Shown here piece by piece: positions 18,247 through 26,994 of a stretch of DNA of 64,000 nt. The position numbers were made by a program, and so were the translations under genes. The DNA is from Bradyrhizobium sp. BR 10289 (GTDB lineage Bacteria > Pseudomonadota > Alphaproteobacteria > Rhizobiales > Xanthobacteraceae), in assembly GCF_019455385.1 (NCBI RefSeq), contig NZ_JACOFR010000020.1, positions 1 through 64,000 of the forward strand, in the 5' to 3' direction. Position 1 is the first letter of the stretch. The number at the start of each line of letters is the position of its first letter. The notes beneath the pieces are model-generated. The model saw only the letters and a program-made list of their open reading frames with translations. It did no database searches and was not told the DNA's origin.

Positions 18247-19855
18247 GAAGCTCATCCTCGCCCATTTCTGGCTGGCCTTCGCCGTGTTCGGCGTCGCGCT
18301 GACGCTCGGCGCCTGGCAGATGTTCATCCGCAGCCCGATCGGCACCTGGCTGTCCGATCCCGAGCTCTATTACCGGTCGCTGACAGCGCACGGCACGGTG
18401 ATGGGCTATGTCTTCCCGACGCTCGTCGCGATGGGCTTTGGCTATGCCATAGCTGAATCCGCGCTGGAGCAGCGCCTCGTCGGCGTGCGCTGGGCCTGGA
18501 CCGGATTTGGGCTGATCGTCGCCGGCAGCATCATGGCGGTGATCCCGATCGCGCTGGGACGGGCGTCGGTGCTCTACACCTTCTATCCGCCGCTGATCGG
18601 CAACGTCTTCTACTATCTCGGCGTCGTCCTCGTCGTGGTCGGCTCCTGGATCTGGGTTGCGCTGATGTCGCTCAACCTGCGGATCTGGCGCAAGGCCCAT
18701 CCCGGCGCGCCGGTGCCGCTGGCGATGTTTGCCAATGTCGCGGGTTCTTACTTATGGGCCTGGACCGCCGTCGGCGCCGCGCTCGAGCTATTGCTCCAGA
18801 TCATTCCTGTCGCGGCAGGCCTGAAGAACACCATCGATGCCGGCCTTGCCCGCATCTTCTTCTCCTGGACCTTGCACGCCATCGTCTATTTCTGGCTGAT
18901 GCCGACCTACATCGCCTATTACACCATCGTACCGCGTGCGATCGGCGGACGGGTCTATTCCGACAGCATGGCGCGGATCTCCTTCATCCTGTTCCTGGTG
19001 GTGGCGATGCCGATCGGCATGCACCACACCTTCGCCGATCCCATGGTCGGCGCCGGCTTCAAGTTCATCCATTCGACCTTCACGGCGCTTGTCGCGCTGC
19101 CGACGCTGCTGACGGTGTTCACGATCTGCGCCTCGGTCGAGATCGCGGCGCGCCTGCGCGGCGGCCGCGGGATGTTCGGCTGGATCAGGGCCCTGCCCTG
19201 GGACAATCCGATGATGCTGGCGCTGGCGTTCTCCTTCGTCATGCTCGGCTTCGGCGGCGCCGGCGGCCTCATCAACATGAGCTATCAGCTCGATGCCTCC
19301 ATCCACAACACGCAGTGGATCACCGGCCATTTCCACCTGATCTTCGGCGGCGCCATCGTCATCATGTATTTCGCGATCGCCTATGATCTGTGGCCGCATC
19401 TGACCGGGCGCGAGCTGATCGACGTCCGCCTGATCCGCACCCAGCTCTGGCTGTGGTTCATCGGCATGATCGTCACGACCTTCCCATGGCACTGGGTCGG
19501 CATTCTGGGCATGCCGCGCCGCATGGCCTATTTCGACTTCGGCGATCCCGCGATCGCGCCGCAGGCGCTGTCCGTCACCTTCTCGGCGATCGGCGGCTTC
19601 ATCCTGCTGACCTCGGGCCTCATGTTTATCGTCATCCTGGCCCGCGGCATGCGTGCGCCGCAGGTTGACGCCGGCCCGTATCGCTTCGCGATTGCCGTGC
19701 ATCAGCCGAAGACAGTGCCCGTCGCACTCAACACGCATGCGCTGTGGGTGGCGCTGATGATCGCGCTGACTCTTACCAATTACGGCTATCCGATCCTGAA
19801 TCTGGCACTGAGCTCGGGCACCTCGGTGCCGGCCGTCTATGTGGGAGCGCAGTGA
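18233..19855 (+). CDS. Cytochrome c oxidase subunit I, B-type (ba3-like)
   Basis: The 540-residue integral membrane protein holds the heme-copper site that reduces oxygen. Ligands visible are His53 (TAHGTVMGY) and His368 (TGHFHL) for the low-spin heme, His366 for the high-spin heme, and His215, His264 and His265 for CuB. Tyr219 is spaced for the His-Tyr crosslink (LHAIVYFWLM). The usual GHP before the crosslink is LHA here. GGRGMFGWIRALPWDNP closely resembles Thermus ba3, placing it in family B. GTG at 18233 is the likely start, with GGGAGG about 10 bp upstream; TTG at 18236 is possible. Confidence 0.93.
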   Translation: MLANRKLILAHFWLAFAVFGVALTLGAWQMFIRSPIGTWLSDPELYYRSLTAHGTVMGYVFPTLVAMGFGYAIAESALEQRLVGVRWAWTGFGLIVAGSIMAVIPIALGRASVLYTFYPPLIGNVFYYLGVVLVVVGSWIWVALMSLNLRIWRKAHPGAPVPLAMFANVAGSYLWAWTAVGAALELLLQIIPVAAGLKNTIDAGLARIFFSWTLHAIVYFWLMPTYIAYYTIVPRAIGGRVYSDSMARISFILFLVVAMPIGMHHTFADPMVGAGFKFIHSTFTALVALPTLLTVFTICASVEIAARLRGGRGMFGWIRALPWDNPMMLALAFSFVMLGFGGAGGLINMSYQLDASIHNTQWITGHFHLIFGGAIVIMYFAIAYDLWPHLTGRELIDVRLIRTQLWLWFIGMIVTTFPWHWVGILGMPRRMAYFDFGDPAIAPQALSVTFSAIGGFILLTSGLMFIVILARGMRAPQVDAGPYRFAIAVHQPKTVPVALNTHALWVALMIALTLTNYGYPILNLALSSGTSVPAVYVGAQ

Positions 19856-20670
19856 TGAGCACGCGCGACCTTTTCACCCTCCGCAACAGCCATTTCCGGA
19901 TTGGCGTCGGCCTCACCGCCGCGATCCTGATCGTGACCGCGATAGGCGGCTTCATCGTGCTGCCCTTCGCGCAGCCCTGGGTGCAGTTTGCCAATGTCTG
20001 GGACGCGATCTGCAGCGCTGCCGGCGTGCCGCAGCGCGTGGCGAGCGTGACGGCGCCCGAGCAGAGCAAGCGGTTGTCGGAGGTCGTGCTGACGTCGAAC
20101 ACGCTAGCCCGCCCGAGCCAGGAGGCCATCGGCCGCGGCGCCACGCTGGCGCAGCGCTGCGCGATCTGTCATGGCCCGACCGGCATCAGCCGCGCTGACT
20201 CGCCGAACCTCGCCGGCCAGTATGCCGCCGTGATCTACAAGCAGCTGCACGATTTCCGCTCCGGCGCCCGCACCAATGCCGTGATGTCACCGTTCGCGGT
20301 GAATCTCACCGACCAGGAAATTGCCGATCTCTCGAACTATTACGCGTATCTGCCGCGGCTGCCCGCCTACCATCCGACGCCGCAATTGCCGAAGCCGAAC
20401 ATCGTGATATACGGCGCGCCGCTGCGCGGCATCGCGCCCTGCGGCGCCTGCCATGGCAGCCTCGACAACAAGACCGGCAGTCCGTGGCTGGAGGGACAGT
20501 CCGAAGCCTACATGAAGGCGCAGCTCCAGGCGTTTGCGACCGGTGAGCGCCGCAACGACATCAGCCAGCAGATGCGCAACATCGCGCGAGCGATGACGCC
20601 GCAGGAGATCGAGGCCGCCGCGGCCTATTACGCCTCGCAGCCGCCGGATGTCGTGAAGGCGGTGGATTGA
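19855..20670 (+). CDS. Membrane-anchored diheme cytochrome c
   Basis: The 271-residue protein has an uncleaved-looking N-terminal helix (IGVGLTAAILIVTAIGGFIVL) and two c-type heme motifs, CAICH and CGACH, with a cytochrome c4-like arrangement (YKQLHDFRSGARTN and SPWLEGQSEAYMKAQL). Its ATG overlaps the stop of subunit I (TGATG), so it ends the operon. It probably acts as the direct electron donor or a fused-like third subunit for the oxidase. Together the three cytochromes of this operon carry seven c hemes. Confidence 0.88.
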   Translation: MSTRDLFTLRNSHFRIGVGLTAAILIVTAIGGFIVLPFAQPWVQFANVWDAICSAAGVPQRVASVTAPEQSKRLSEVVLTSNTLARPSQEAIGRGATLAQRCAICHGPTGISRADSPNLAGQYAAVIYKQLHDFRSGARTNAVMSPFAVNLTDQEIADLSNYYAYLPRLPAYHPTPQLPKPNIVIYGAPLRGIAPCGACHGSLDNKTGSPWLEGQSEAYMKAQLQAFATGERRNDISQQMRNIARAMTPQEIEAAAAYYASQPPDVVKAVD

Positions 20671-20679
20671 GGAAGGTTC

Positions 20680-20738
20680 CCGTGCCCCCGGCGCTGCGCA
20701 GCAACGCTCCGCGTTGCAGCGCGTCCGGGACACGAGAG
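20680..20738. repeat. GC-rich hairpin repeat after the oxidase operon
   Basis: The inverted repeat pairs GCGCTGCGCAGCAACGC with GCGTTGCAGCGC and is flanked by CCCCCGG and CCGGGA. It is related to the element at 79-138. It lies between the convergent oxidase operon and the COQ10-like gene and may end transcription from both sides. Confidence 0.6.
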
Positions 20739-20748
20739 TTACGACAAC

Positions 20749-21219
20749 CTACGTCGGCGCCAGCTTCGGCCGGCCGTAGATCGCATCCGCCCGTTTCTCG
20801 AACGCCGTCGAGAAACGCGCGAACGCGGCATCGAACATCGAGCCCATCAGCATCGCCAGCATGCGGCTCTTGAATTCGTAGGCGAGGAAGAAACCGACGT
20901 CGCAGACGCCCTCGCCTTTGGGCTCGAACGTCCAGCGGTTTTCGAGGTTGCTGAACGGACCTTGCAGATATTCGACCAGGATTTTCAGATTGGCGCGATC
21001 GAGCGTCACCCGGCTGGTGAAGGATTCCCTGACCAGCTTGAACGACACCGTCATGTCGGCGACCAGCACCTCGGTGCCGTCGGGCTTGGCCATGCGCTGG
21101 CGCACCTTGAGCGCGCTGCACAGCGGCACGAATTCCGGGTAACGCTCGACGTCGGCGACCAGATCGAACATCTCGGATGCGCTGTGATCGACACGGCGCT
21201 TGCTCGAAAATTTGGGCAT
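20749..21219 (-). CDS. COQ10/RatA-like START-domain protein
   Basis: The 156-residue protein belongs to the polyketide cyclase/START (SRPBCC) superfamily, in the branch of yeast COQ10 (ubiquinone binding) and bacterial RatA. The signature N terminus MPKFSSKRRVDHSASEMFDLVADVERYPEFVPLC is split here as HSASEMFDLVADVERYPEFV, followed by the long C-terminal helix MFDAAFARFSTAFEKRADAIYG. It probably supports quinone delivery or function. lipA ends 6 bp upstream on the same strand, the usual partner order in alphaproteobacteria. Confidence 0.88.
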   Translation of the reverse strand: MPKFSSKRRVDHSASEMFDLVADVERYPEFVPLCSALKVRQRMAKPDGTEVLVADMTVSFKLVRESFTSRVTLDRANLKILVEYLQGPFSNLENRWTFEPKGEGVCDVGFFLAYEFKSRMLAMLMGSMFDAAFARFSTAFEKRADAIYGRPKLAPT

Positions 21220-21225
21220 GTCAGT

Positions 21226-22182
21226 TCAGCGCGCGCTGGCTGCCCGCGCGGCCTTCAGTCTCGCAAAGTCCTCGCCGGCGTGATGCGAGGAACGGGTGAG
21301 CGGGCTCGCCGACACCATCAGAAAGCCCTTGGTGTAGGCGACCTTTTCATACGAGGAGAACTCGTCCGGCGGCACATAGCGCATCACGGCGTGGTGTTTG
21401 CGGGTCGGCTGGAGATATTGGCCGATGGTGAGGAAATCGACGTCGGCCGAGCGCAGATCGTCCATCACCTGCTGTACCTCGTGGCGCTCCTCGCCGAGGC
21501 CGACCATGATGCCCGATTTGGTGAAGATGCTGGGATCGAGCTCCTTGACCCGCTGCAGCAGCCGGATCGAGTGGAAATAGCGCGCGCCGGGCCGCACCGT
21601 CAGGTAACGCGACGGCACGGTCTCGAGATTGTGGTTGAACACGTCGGGCCGCGCCGCGACGACGACCTCGAGCGCGCCTTCCTTGCGCAGGAAGTCCGGC
21701 GTCAAAATCTCGATCGTGGTCGTGGGACAGGCAGCGCGGATGGCGCGGATGGTCTGGGCGAAATGCTCGGCGCCGCCGTCAGTGAGATCGTCGCGGTCGA
21801 CCGAGGTGATGACGACGTGGGCGAGGCCCAGCTTGGCCACGGCCTCGGCGACATTTTGCGGCTCGGCCGCATCGAGCGCATTGGGCAGGCCGGTCTTGAC
21901 GTTGCAGAACGCGCAGGCGCGGGTGCAGGTGTCACCCATGATCATGAAGGTCGCGTGCTTCTTGTCCCAGCACTCGCCGATATTTGGGCAGCCCGCCTCC
22001 TCGCACACCGTGTGCAGGCCGTTGGCGCGCACGATGTTGCGGGTGTCGGCATAGCCGCGGGTGTTGGGCGCGCGCACGCGAATCCAGTCCGGCTTCGGCG
22101 GCGAAGCGGAATCGGGGCGATTCACCTTTTCGGGGTGGCGCGGGCGCAGCGGGTTCGTGATGGTATCGACAATAACGACCAT
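21226..22182 (-). CDS. lipA: Lipoyl synthase LipA
   Basis: The 318-residue radical SAM enzyme inserts two sulfurs into octanoyl groups on E2 and GcvH proteins. The auxiliary cluster motif C-x4-C-x5-C is in CEEAGCPNIGECW, and the radical SAM motif C-x3-C-x2-C is in CTRACAFCNV. The conserved RSSHHAGE near the C terminus supplies the serine ligand. The length fits the family. The first ATG (22182) gives MVVIVDTITNP, a usual alphaproteobacterial start. Confidence 0.97.
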   Translation of the reverse strand: MVVIVDTITNPLRPRHPEKVNRPDSASPPKPDWIRVRAPNTRGYADTRNIVRANGLHTVCEEAGCPNIGECWDKKHATFMIMGDTCTRACAFCNVKTGLPNALDAAEPQNVAEAVAKLGLAHVVITSVDRDDLTDGGAEHFAQTIRAIRAACPTTTIEILTPDFLRKEGALEVVVAARPDVFNHNLETVPSRYLTVRPGARYFHSIRLLQRVKELDPSIFTKSGIMVGLGEERHEVQQVMDDLRSADVDFLTIGQYLQPTRKHHAVMRYVPPDEFSSYEKVAYTKGFLMVSASPLTRSSHHAGEDFARLKAARAASAR

Positions 22183-22312
22183 GATCTGTCCGGTCTGTTC
22201 AGGTCCTACCTAGTCGGTCTGGCTGCCTGCCGCAACCCGGCTCGCCCCGCTTCAGGGAACATGGCAGATATGGGCAATATCCTGCTCAGTTCTCAGGCGA
22301 TTCTCACCTCAA

Positions 22313-22915
22313 ATGGCTCCAGTCTCGAAGGCTTCCACATCCCGGCTCGGCAAACGGCTCAAGCGCGACTTTTTCGACCGCGACGTCCGCGAAGTTGCCC
22401 ACGACCTGATCGGAGCAACCATGCTGGTCGACGGCGTCGGCGGGATCATCGTCGAGGTCGAGGCCTATCATCATACCGAGCCGGCCGCGCACTCCTTCAA
22501 CGGTCCGACGCCGCGGAACCAGATCATGTTCGGCCCGCCCGGCTTTGCCTATGTCTACCGCTCCTACGGCATCCACTGGTGCGTCAATTTCGTCTGCGAG
22601 GAAGCGGGCTCGGCCGCCGCCGTCCTGATCCGCGCATTGGAGCCGACGCATGGCCTGGCCGCGATGCGCCGCCGCCGCCATCTCCAGGAGGTGCAGGCGC
22701 TGTGCTCCGGCCCCGGCAAGCTGACCGAGGCACTCGGCATCACCATCGCTCACAACACCTTGCCCGTGGACCGGCCGCCCATTGCGCTGCATGCGCGGAC
22801 GGAAGACGTCGAGGTCGCGACCGGCATCCGGATCGGCATTACCAAGGCGGTCGAGCTGCCCTGGCGCTATGGCGTCAGGGGCTCGAAGTTCCTCAGCAAG
22901 CCGTTCCCGAAATAG
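22313..22915 (+). CDS. DNA-3-methyladenine glycosylase (AAG/MPG family)
   Basis: The 200-residue base-excision repair enzyme removes alkylated purines. Family motifs are LIGATMLVDGVGGIIVEVEAYHHTEPAAHSFNG (shown here by its core VEVEAYHHTEPAAHSF), NQIMFGPPGFAYVYRSYGIHWC and CSGPGKLTEALGI. The Glu in VEVEAY is the catalytic residue position. The gene is convergent with valS, 2 bp away. No strong ribosome binding site precedes the ATG. Confidence 0.93.
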   Translation: MAPVSKASTSRLGKRLKRDFFDRDVREVAHDLIGATMLVDGVGGIIVEVEAYHHTEPAAHSFNGPTPRNQIMFGPPGFAYVYRSYGIHWCVNFVCEEAGSAAAVLIRALEPTHGLAAMRRRRHLQEVQALCSGPGKLTEALGITIAHNTLPVDRPPIALHARTEDVEVATGIRIGITKAVELPWRYGVRGSKFLSKPFPK

Positions 22916-22917
22916 GC

Positions 22918-25794
22918 CTAGGAGGCCTGTTTCAGCCGCTCCAGCGCCTCCAGCAGCTTGGCCTTGCGGGCCAGCGCGGCCTCGCGCTTTTCGCGCTCCT
23001 CCTCGACGACCTCCTCGGCCGCGTTGGCGACGAATTTTTCATTCGCGAGCTTGGATTCGGCGCGCTTGATGTCGGCGTCGGCCTTGGCGATCTCCTTGTC
23101 GAGACGCGTCTGTTCGGCGCCGACATCGATCACGCCCTTCAGCGGCAGCGCGGCTACTTCGCCGCGTACGAGCAGCTGGACGGCGCCGTCAGGCACTGTG
23201 TCGGCGAAGGAGATATCGGACAGCCGCGCCATCCGCTTGATCACGTCGGTCCAGCGCGGCGCACGCTCCTTGGTCTCGGCCGAAGCACCTGCGAGCACCA
23301 GCGCGGTCAGCGTGGCCGGCTGGATGTTCATCTCGGCGCGCACCGAGCGGATCTGCGTGACGAGGTCGATGACCCAGCCGATCTCGGCTTCCGCCTTGGG
23401 ATCGCTGAAATCGGCATGGTTGAACATCGGTATGACGAAAGCCGGCGAGACGAATGGATCGGTCGCACCGGTTGCTGCGGTCAGCATCGCGAGCTGCTCC
23501 GGCGTCGGCGCAGACGTCTTCAACGGCCATTCCGCCAGGGCCAGCAGGCCGTCACGCTTGGCCGTGACCTCCCACAGCTCCTCGGTGATGAAGGGCATGA
23601 AGGGGTGGAGCAGCTTCAGGATCTCGTCGCGTGCCCAGGCAACCATGGCGCGGGTCTCGTCCTTGGCGGGGCTGTCGGGACCGAGCAGCACCGGCTTTGC
23701 GAGCTCGAGATACCAGTCGCAATAGACGTTCCAGACGAAACGGTAGATCGCGCCGGCCGCATCGTTGAAGCGGTAGGCCTCGATCGCCTCGGTCACCTCA
23801 CGCGTGGTGTGCGCGCTCTCATGCGCGATCCAGCGGTTGAGCGTCTCCTTCACCTTCGCCGGCTCAAAACCCTCGGGCACGGCGCAGTGGTTCATCTCGG
23901 CGAAGCGCGAGGCGTTCCAGAGCTTGGTCGCGAAGTTGCGGTAGCCCTCGACGCGGCTGGTGGCGAGCTTGATGTCGCGCCCCTGCGCCGCCATCGCGGC
24001 CAGCGTGAAGCGCAGCGCGTCGGCGCCGTATTCGTCGATCAGATTGAGCGGGTCGATGACGTTGCCCTTCGACTTCGACATCTTGGCGCCCTTCTCGTCA
24101 CGGACGAGCGCGTGGATGTAGACGGTCGAGAACGGCACTTCCTTCATGAAGTGCAGGCCCATCATCATCATGCGGGCGACCCAGAAGAAGATGATGTCGA
24201 AGCCGGTGACGAGCGCGTTGGTCGGGTAATAGCGCTTCACCTCGGGCGCGTCTTCCGGCCAGCCGAGCGTCGAGAATGGCCACAGCGCCGAGGAGAACCA
24301 GGTGTCGAGCACGTCCTCGTCGCGCGTGATGAAGCCTTCGCGCTTGTTGCGGTCGAGCGCCATCTCGCGGCCCTGCTCGGCCGTGATGACCTCCTGCTCG
24401 ACGTAATAGCCGAGCGCGTGGCTGATGGCCTCCTCCTCGGTCTCGGCGACGAAGACCTTGCCGTCCGGGCCGTACCAGGCGGGGATCTGATGGCCCCACC
24501 AGAGCTGGCGCGAGATGCACCAGGGCTGGATGTTCTCCATCCACTCGTAATAGGTCTTTTCCCAGTTCTTCGGCACGAAGGAGGTCTCGCCCGAACGCAC
24601 CGCGGCGATCGCGGGTTTTGCCAGCGTCTTGGCGTCGACATACCACTGGTCGGTCAGATAGGGCTCGATCACGCTGTTGGAGCGGTCGCCATGCGGCACC
24701 ATGTGGGTGTGCGGCTCGATCCGCTCGACGAAGCCGAAACTCTCCAGCCGCTCGACGATGCGCTTGCGCGCCGCGAAGCGGTCGACCTTGTGAAACTCCT
24801 CGGCGAATTGCGCCGCGCCTTCCGGCAGGTCGCGCAAATAATCCTCGTTGCCGACAAGGTCGAGGCATCCCTCCCTGTCGAGCACGCTGATGCGGGCGAG
24901 GCCGTGGCGATTGCCCACCTCGAAATCGTTGAAATCGTGCGCCGGCGTCACCTTGACCGCGCCCGAGCCCTTGTCCGGATCGGAATATTCGTCGGCGACG
25001 ATTTTGATCTTGCGGCCGACCAGCGGCAGGATGACGTTCTTGCCGATCAGCTTCTGATAGCGCTCGTCCTCGGGATGCACGGCAACGCCGGTGTCGCCGA
25101 GCATGGTCTCGGGGCGCGTCGTGGCGACGACGATGAAGGTCAAGGGATCTTCGGGGTTGAAATTCTTGCCCTCGATCGGATAGCGCAGATACCAGAGGTG
25201 GCCCTTCACCTCGGTCTGCTGCACTTCGAGATCGGAGATCGCGGTCAAGAGCTTGGTGTCCCAGTTCACCAGGCGCTTGTCCTTGTAGATCAGGCCGTCG
25301 CGGTGCAGCGCGACGAACACCTTGATGACGGCCTTGGACAGGCCCTCGTCCATGGTGAAGCGCTCACGCGACCAGTCGCAGGACGCGCCAAGGCGCTTGA
25401 GCTGGTTGATGATGGTGTCGCCGCTCTCGGCCTTCCACTGCCAGACCCGCTCCAGAAATTTCTCGCGGCCCATCTCGCGACGGCCGGGCTGCTGGCGCTC
25501 CATCAGCTGCCGCTCGACCACCATCTGGGTGGCGATGCCGGCATGGTCGGTGCCGGGCTGCCACAGCACGTCACGGCCGCGCATCCGCTCGAACCGGCAG
25601 AGGATGTCCTGGAGCGTGTTGTTCAGGGCATGGCCCATGTGCAGCGAGCCCGTCACGTTGGGCGGCGGGATCACAATGGTAAAGGGCACGGCGTCGCGGC
25701 GATCGGGGCGGCCGGCCTTGAACGCAAGGCTGTCCTCCCACACCACGGACATGCGGGCTTCGATATCGGCGGGCTGGTAATTTTTCTCGATCAT
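22918..25794 (-). CDS. valS: Valyl-tRNA synthetase
   Basis: The 958-residue class I synthetase charges tRNA-Val. The HIGH motif is in PPPNVTGSLHMGHALNN and the KMSKS motif in GAKMSKSKGNVIDP. The editing domain follows the first motif, with a tRNA-binding region near 640-800 and the valine-specific C-terminal coiled coil (LDKEIAKADADIKRAESKLA). Length and domain order are normal. It lies 128 bp downstream of popZ on the same strand. Confidence 0.98.
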   Translation of the reverse strand: MIEKNYQPADIEARMSVVWEDSLAFKAGRPDRRDAVPFTIVIPPPNVTGSLHMGHALNNTLQDILCRFERMRGRDVLWQPGTDHAGIATQMVVERQLMERQQPGRREMGREKFLERVWQWKAESGDTIINQLKRLGASCDWSRERFTMDEGLSKAVIKVFVALHRDGLIYKDKRLVNWDTKLLTAISDLEVQQTEVKGHLWYLRYPIEGKNFNPEDPLTFIVVATTRPETMLGDTGVAVHPEDERYQKLIGKNVILPLVGRKIKIVADEYSDPDKGSGAVKVTPAHDFNDFEVGNRHGLARISVLDREGCLDLVGNEDYLRDLPEGAAQFAEEFHKVDRFAARKRIVERLESFGFVERIEPHTHMVPHGDRSNSVIEPYLTDQWYVDAKTLAKPAIAAVRSGETSFVPKNWEKTYYEWMENIQPWCISRQLWWGHQIPAWYGPDGKVFVAETEEEAISHALGYYVEQEVITAEQGREMALDRNKREGFITRDEDVLDTWFSSALWPFSTLGWPEDAPEVKRYYPTNALVTGFDIIFFWVARMMMMGLHFMKEVPFSTVYIHALVRDEKGAKMSKSKGNVIDPLNLIDEYGADALRFTLAAMAAQGRDIKLATSRVEGYRNFATKLWNASRFAEMNHCAVPEGFEPAKVKETLNRWIAHESAHTTREVTEAIEAYRFNDAAGAIYRFVWNVYCDWYLELAKPVLLGPDSPAKDETRAMVAWARDEILKLLHPFMPFITEELWEVTAKRDGLLALAEWPLKTSAPTPEQLAMLTAATGATDPFVSPAFVIPMFNHADFSDPKAEAEIGWVIDLVTQIRSVRAEMNIQPATLTALVLAGASAETKERAPRWTDVIKRMARLSDISFADTVPDGAVQLLVRGEVAALPLKGVIDVGAEQTRLDKEIAKADADIKRAESKLANEKFVANAAEEVVEEEREKREAALARKAKLLEALERLKQAS

Positions 25795-25922
25795 GGGGTC
25801 GCTAGAAAGCCGCGCGCGGGGCTCAAGTCAACGGAAAGCTCAGCGGCAAAAGGGCTTTCCGGCCCGACCGGCAGGCCGGTCATGGCACAGGAGCAGGGCT
25901 TTATCGGGGCCGGCCGGGCGTC

Positions 25923-26690
25923 CTACCTGCCGCCGCGCGAGACCCGCTCGATTTCTGCCTTCACGATGCGTTCGACCATGCCCGGCAGATTGTCGTCCAG
26001 CCAGGATTTCAGCATCGGGCGCAGCATCTCCTTGACCAGATCCTCCAGCGTCCGCGCGTTGCTGCTCAGCACCGTGTGGGCCAGGGAGTTGAAGGCGGAT
26101 TCGACTGCAGAAACGGTCGATTGCGCCAGGATCGGCTGCTGCGGCGGCAAGGGCGGTGCGTCGAAATCGACAGGCGCGTATGACGGTGCCGGTGCGGGGC
26201 GCGGCGGCGGCGCCTCGGCGAATTCGAGATCGTCACGCGGCTCGACCCTGCGGAAGCTCGGCGGCGGCGGGGCCGGTGTCGGCTCCGGATCCATCGCCAT
26301 CTCGTCAGTCAATTCGAGGACGTCGGGCTCGGGCTCTGGTTCCGGCGCGCGGACCTCGGGCGCAGGCGTCGCTGAATCGAGCCCTGCCAGCAGCGCGTCG
26401 ATATCGTCCTGGCTGTTGGGACCGGCATCTGCCGCCGGCGCGGGCGGTGGCGGCGCAGGAGCCGGCTTTGCGGCCGGCGGCGCTGCGGGCTTCTCGGCAG
26501 CTGGCTTGGCGGGGGCAACCTTTGAGGGTGGAATGTCGTTCATCGCCTGCGGCTTTGGCGCAGCCGCGGCGGGCGCAGGCTTTGCAGCTTCGGCCGGCGG
26601 CGGCTTGGCCTCATCGTCGGCAATGATGCGCCGGATCGAGGCCAGAATCTCCTCCATCGAGGGTTCTGTGACCTTTGCAGGCTGCGTCAT
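25923..26690 (-). CDS. popZ: Polar organizing protein PopZ (DUF2497)
   Basis: The 255-residue protein has the PopZ layout: a short N-terminal helix (EPSMEEILASIRRIIADDE), a long disordered region rich in Pro, Ala and acidic residues (about 25-180), and a C-terminal helical oligomerisation module (SSNARTLEDLVKEMLRPMLK and LPGMVERIVKAEIERVSR). In Caulobacter it forms a polar hub that anchors the ParB-bound origin. The ATG at 26690 (MTQPAKVTEP) is preferred over one four codons upstream. It sits between tolC and valS, a common order in the Rhizobiales. Confidence 0.9.
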   Translation of the reverse strand: MTQPAKVTEPSMEEILASIRRIIADDEAKPPPAEAAKPAPAAAAPKPQAMNDIPPSKVAPAKPAAEKPAAPPAAKPAPAPPPPAPAADAGPNSQDDIDALLAGLDSATPAPEVRAPEPEPEPDVLELTDEMAMDPEPTPAPPPPSFRRVEPRDDLEFAEAPPPRPAPAPSYAPVDFDAPPLPPQQPILAQSTVSAVESAFNSLAHTVLSSNARTLEDLVKEMLRPMLKSWLDDNLPGMVERIVKAEIERVSRGGR

Positions 26691-26947
26691 CTCCGACTCC
26701 ACATCATCAACGCCCTCGCATGCGTTGTTTTACACCAAGCACGACAGGATTGGCCGGTTCCGCAACGGACGCCCCGACATTTTCGTCGCGGCGACCCGAC
26801 TTGTCCCCAGTTCACGGCTCAATTTGCGGCGGTGCGCCCCTGCCCCCGGCACTCAAGCTTTACGCACACGACAACGGTTGCGGGCGAATCGACCCGCACC
26901 TTCTTGGCAAGGCTATGTCAGGGATTTTGACGATTGCAAGCAAAGCA

Positions 26948-26981
26948 CCGGTCGACCTCAACTGTTTGCGAGGTCGACCGG
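26948..26981 (-). terminator. Hairpin terminator after tolC
   Basis: A perfect 12 bp stem, CCGGTCGACCTC paired with GAGGTCGACCGG around a 10-base loop, begins 13 bp past the tolC stop. On the tolC strand it is followed by TGCTTTGCTT, a weak T-rich tract. I see no gene in 26703-26947. Confidence 0.65.
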
Positions 26982-26994
26982 GGAATTACGGCAA

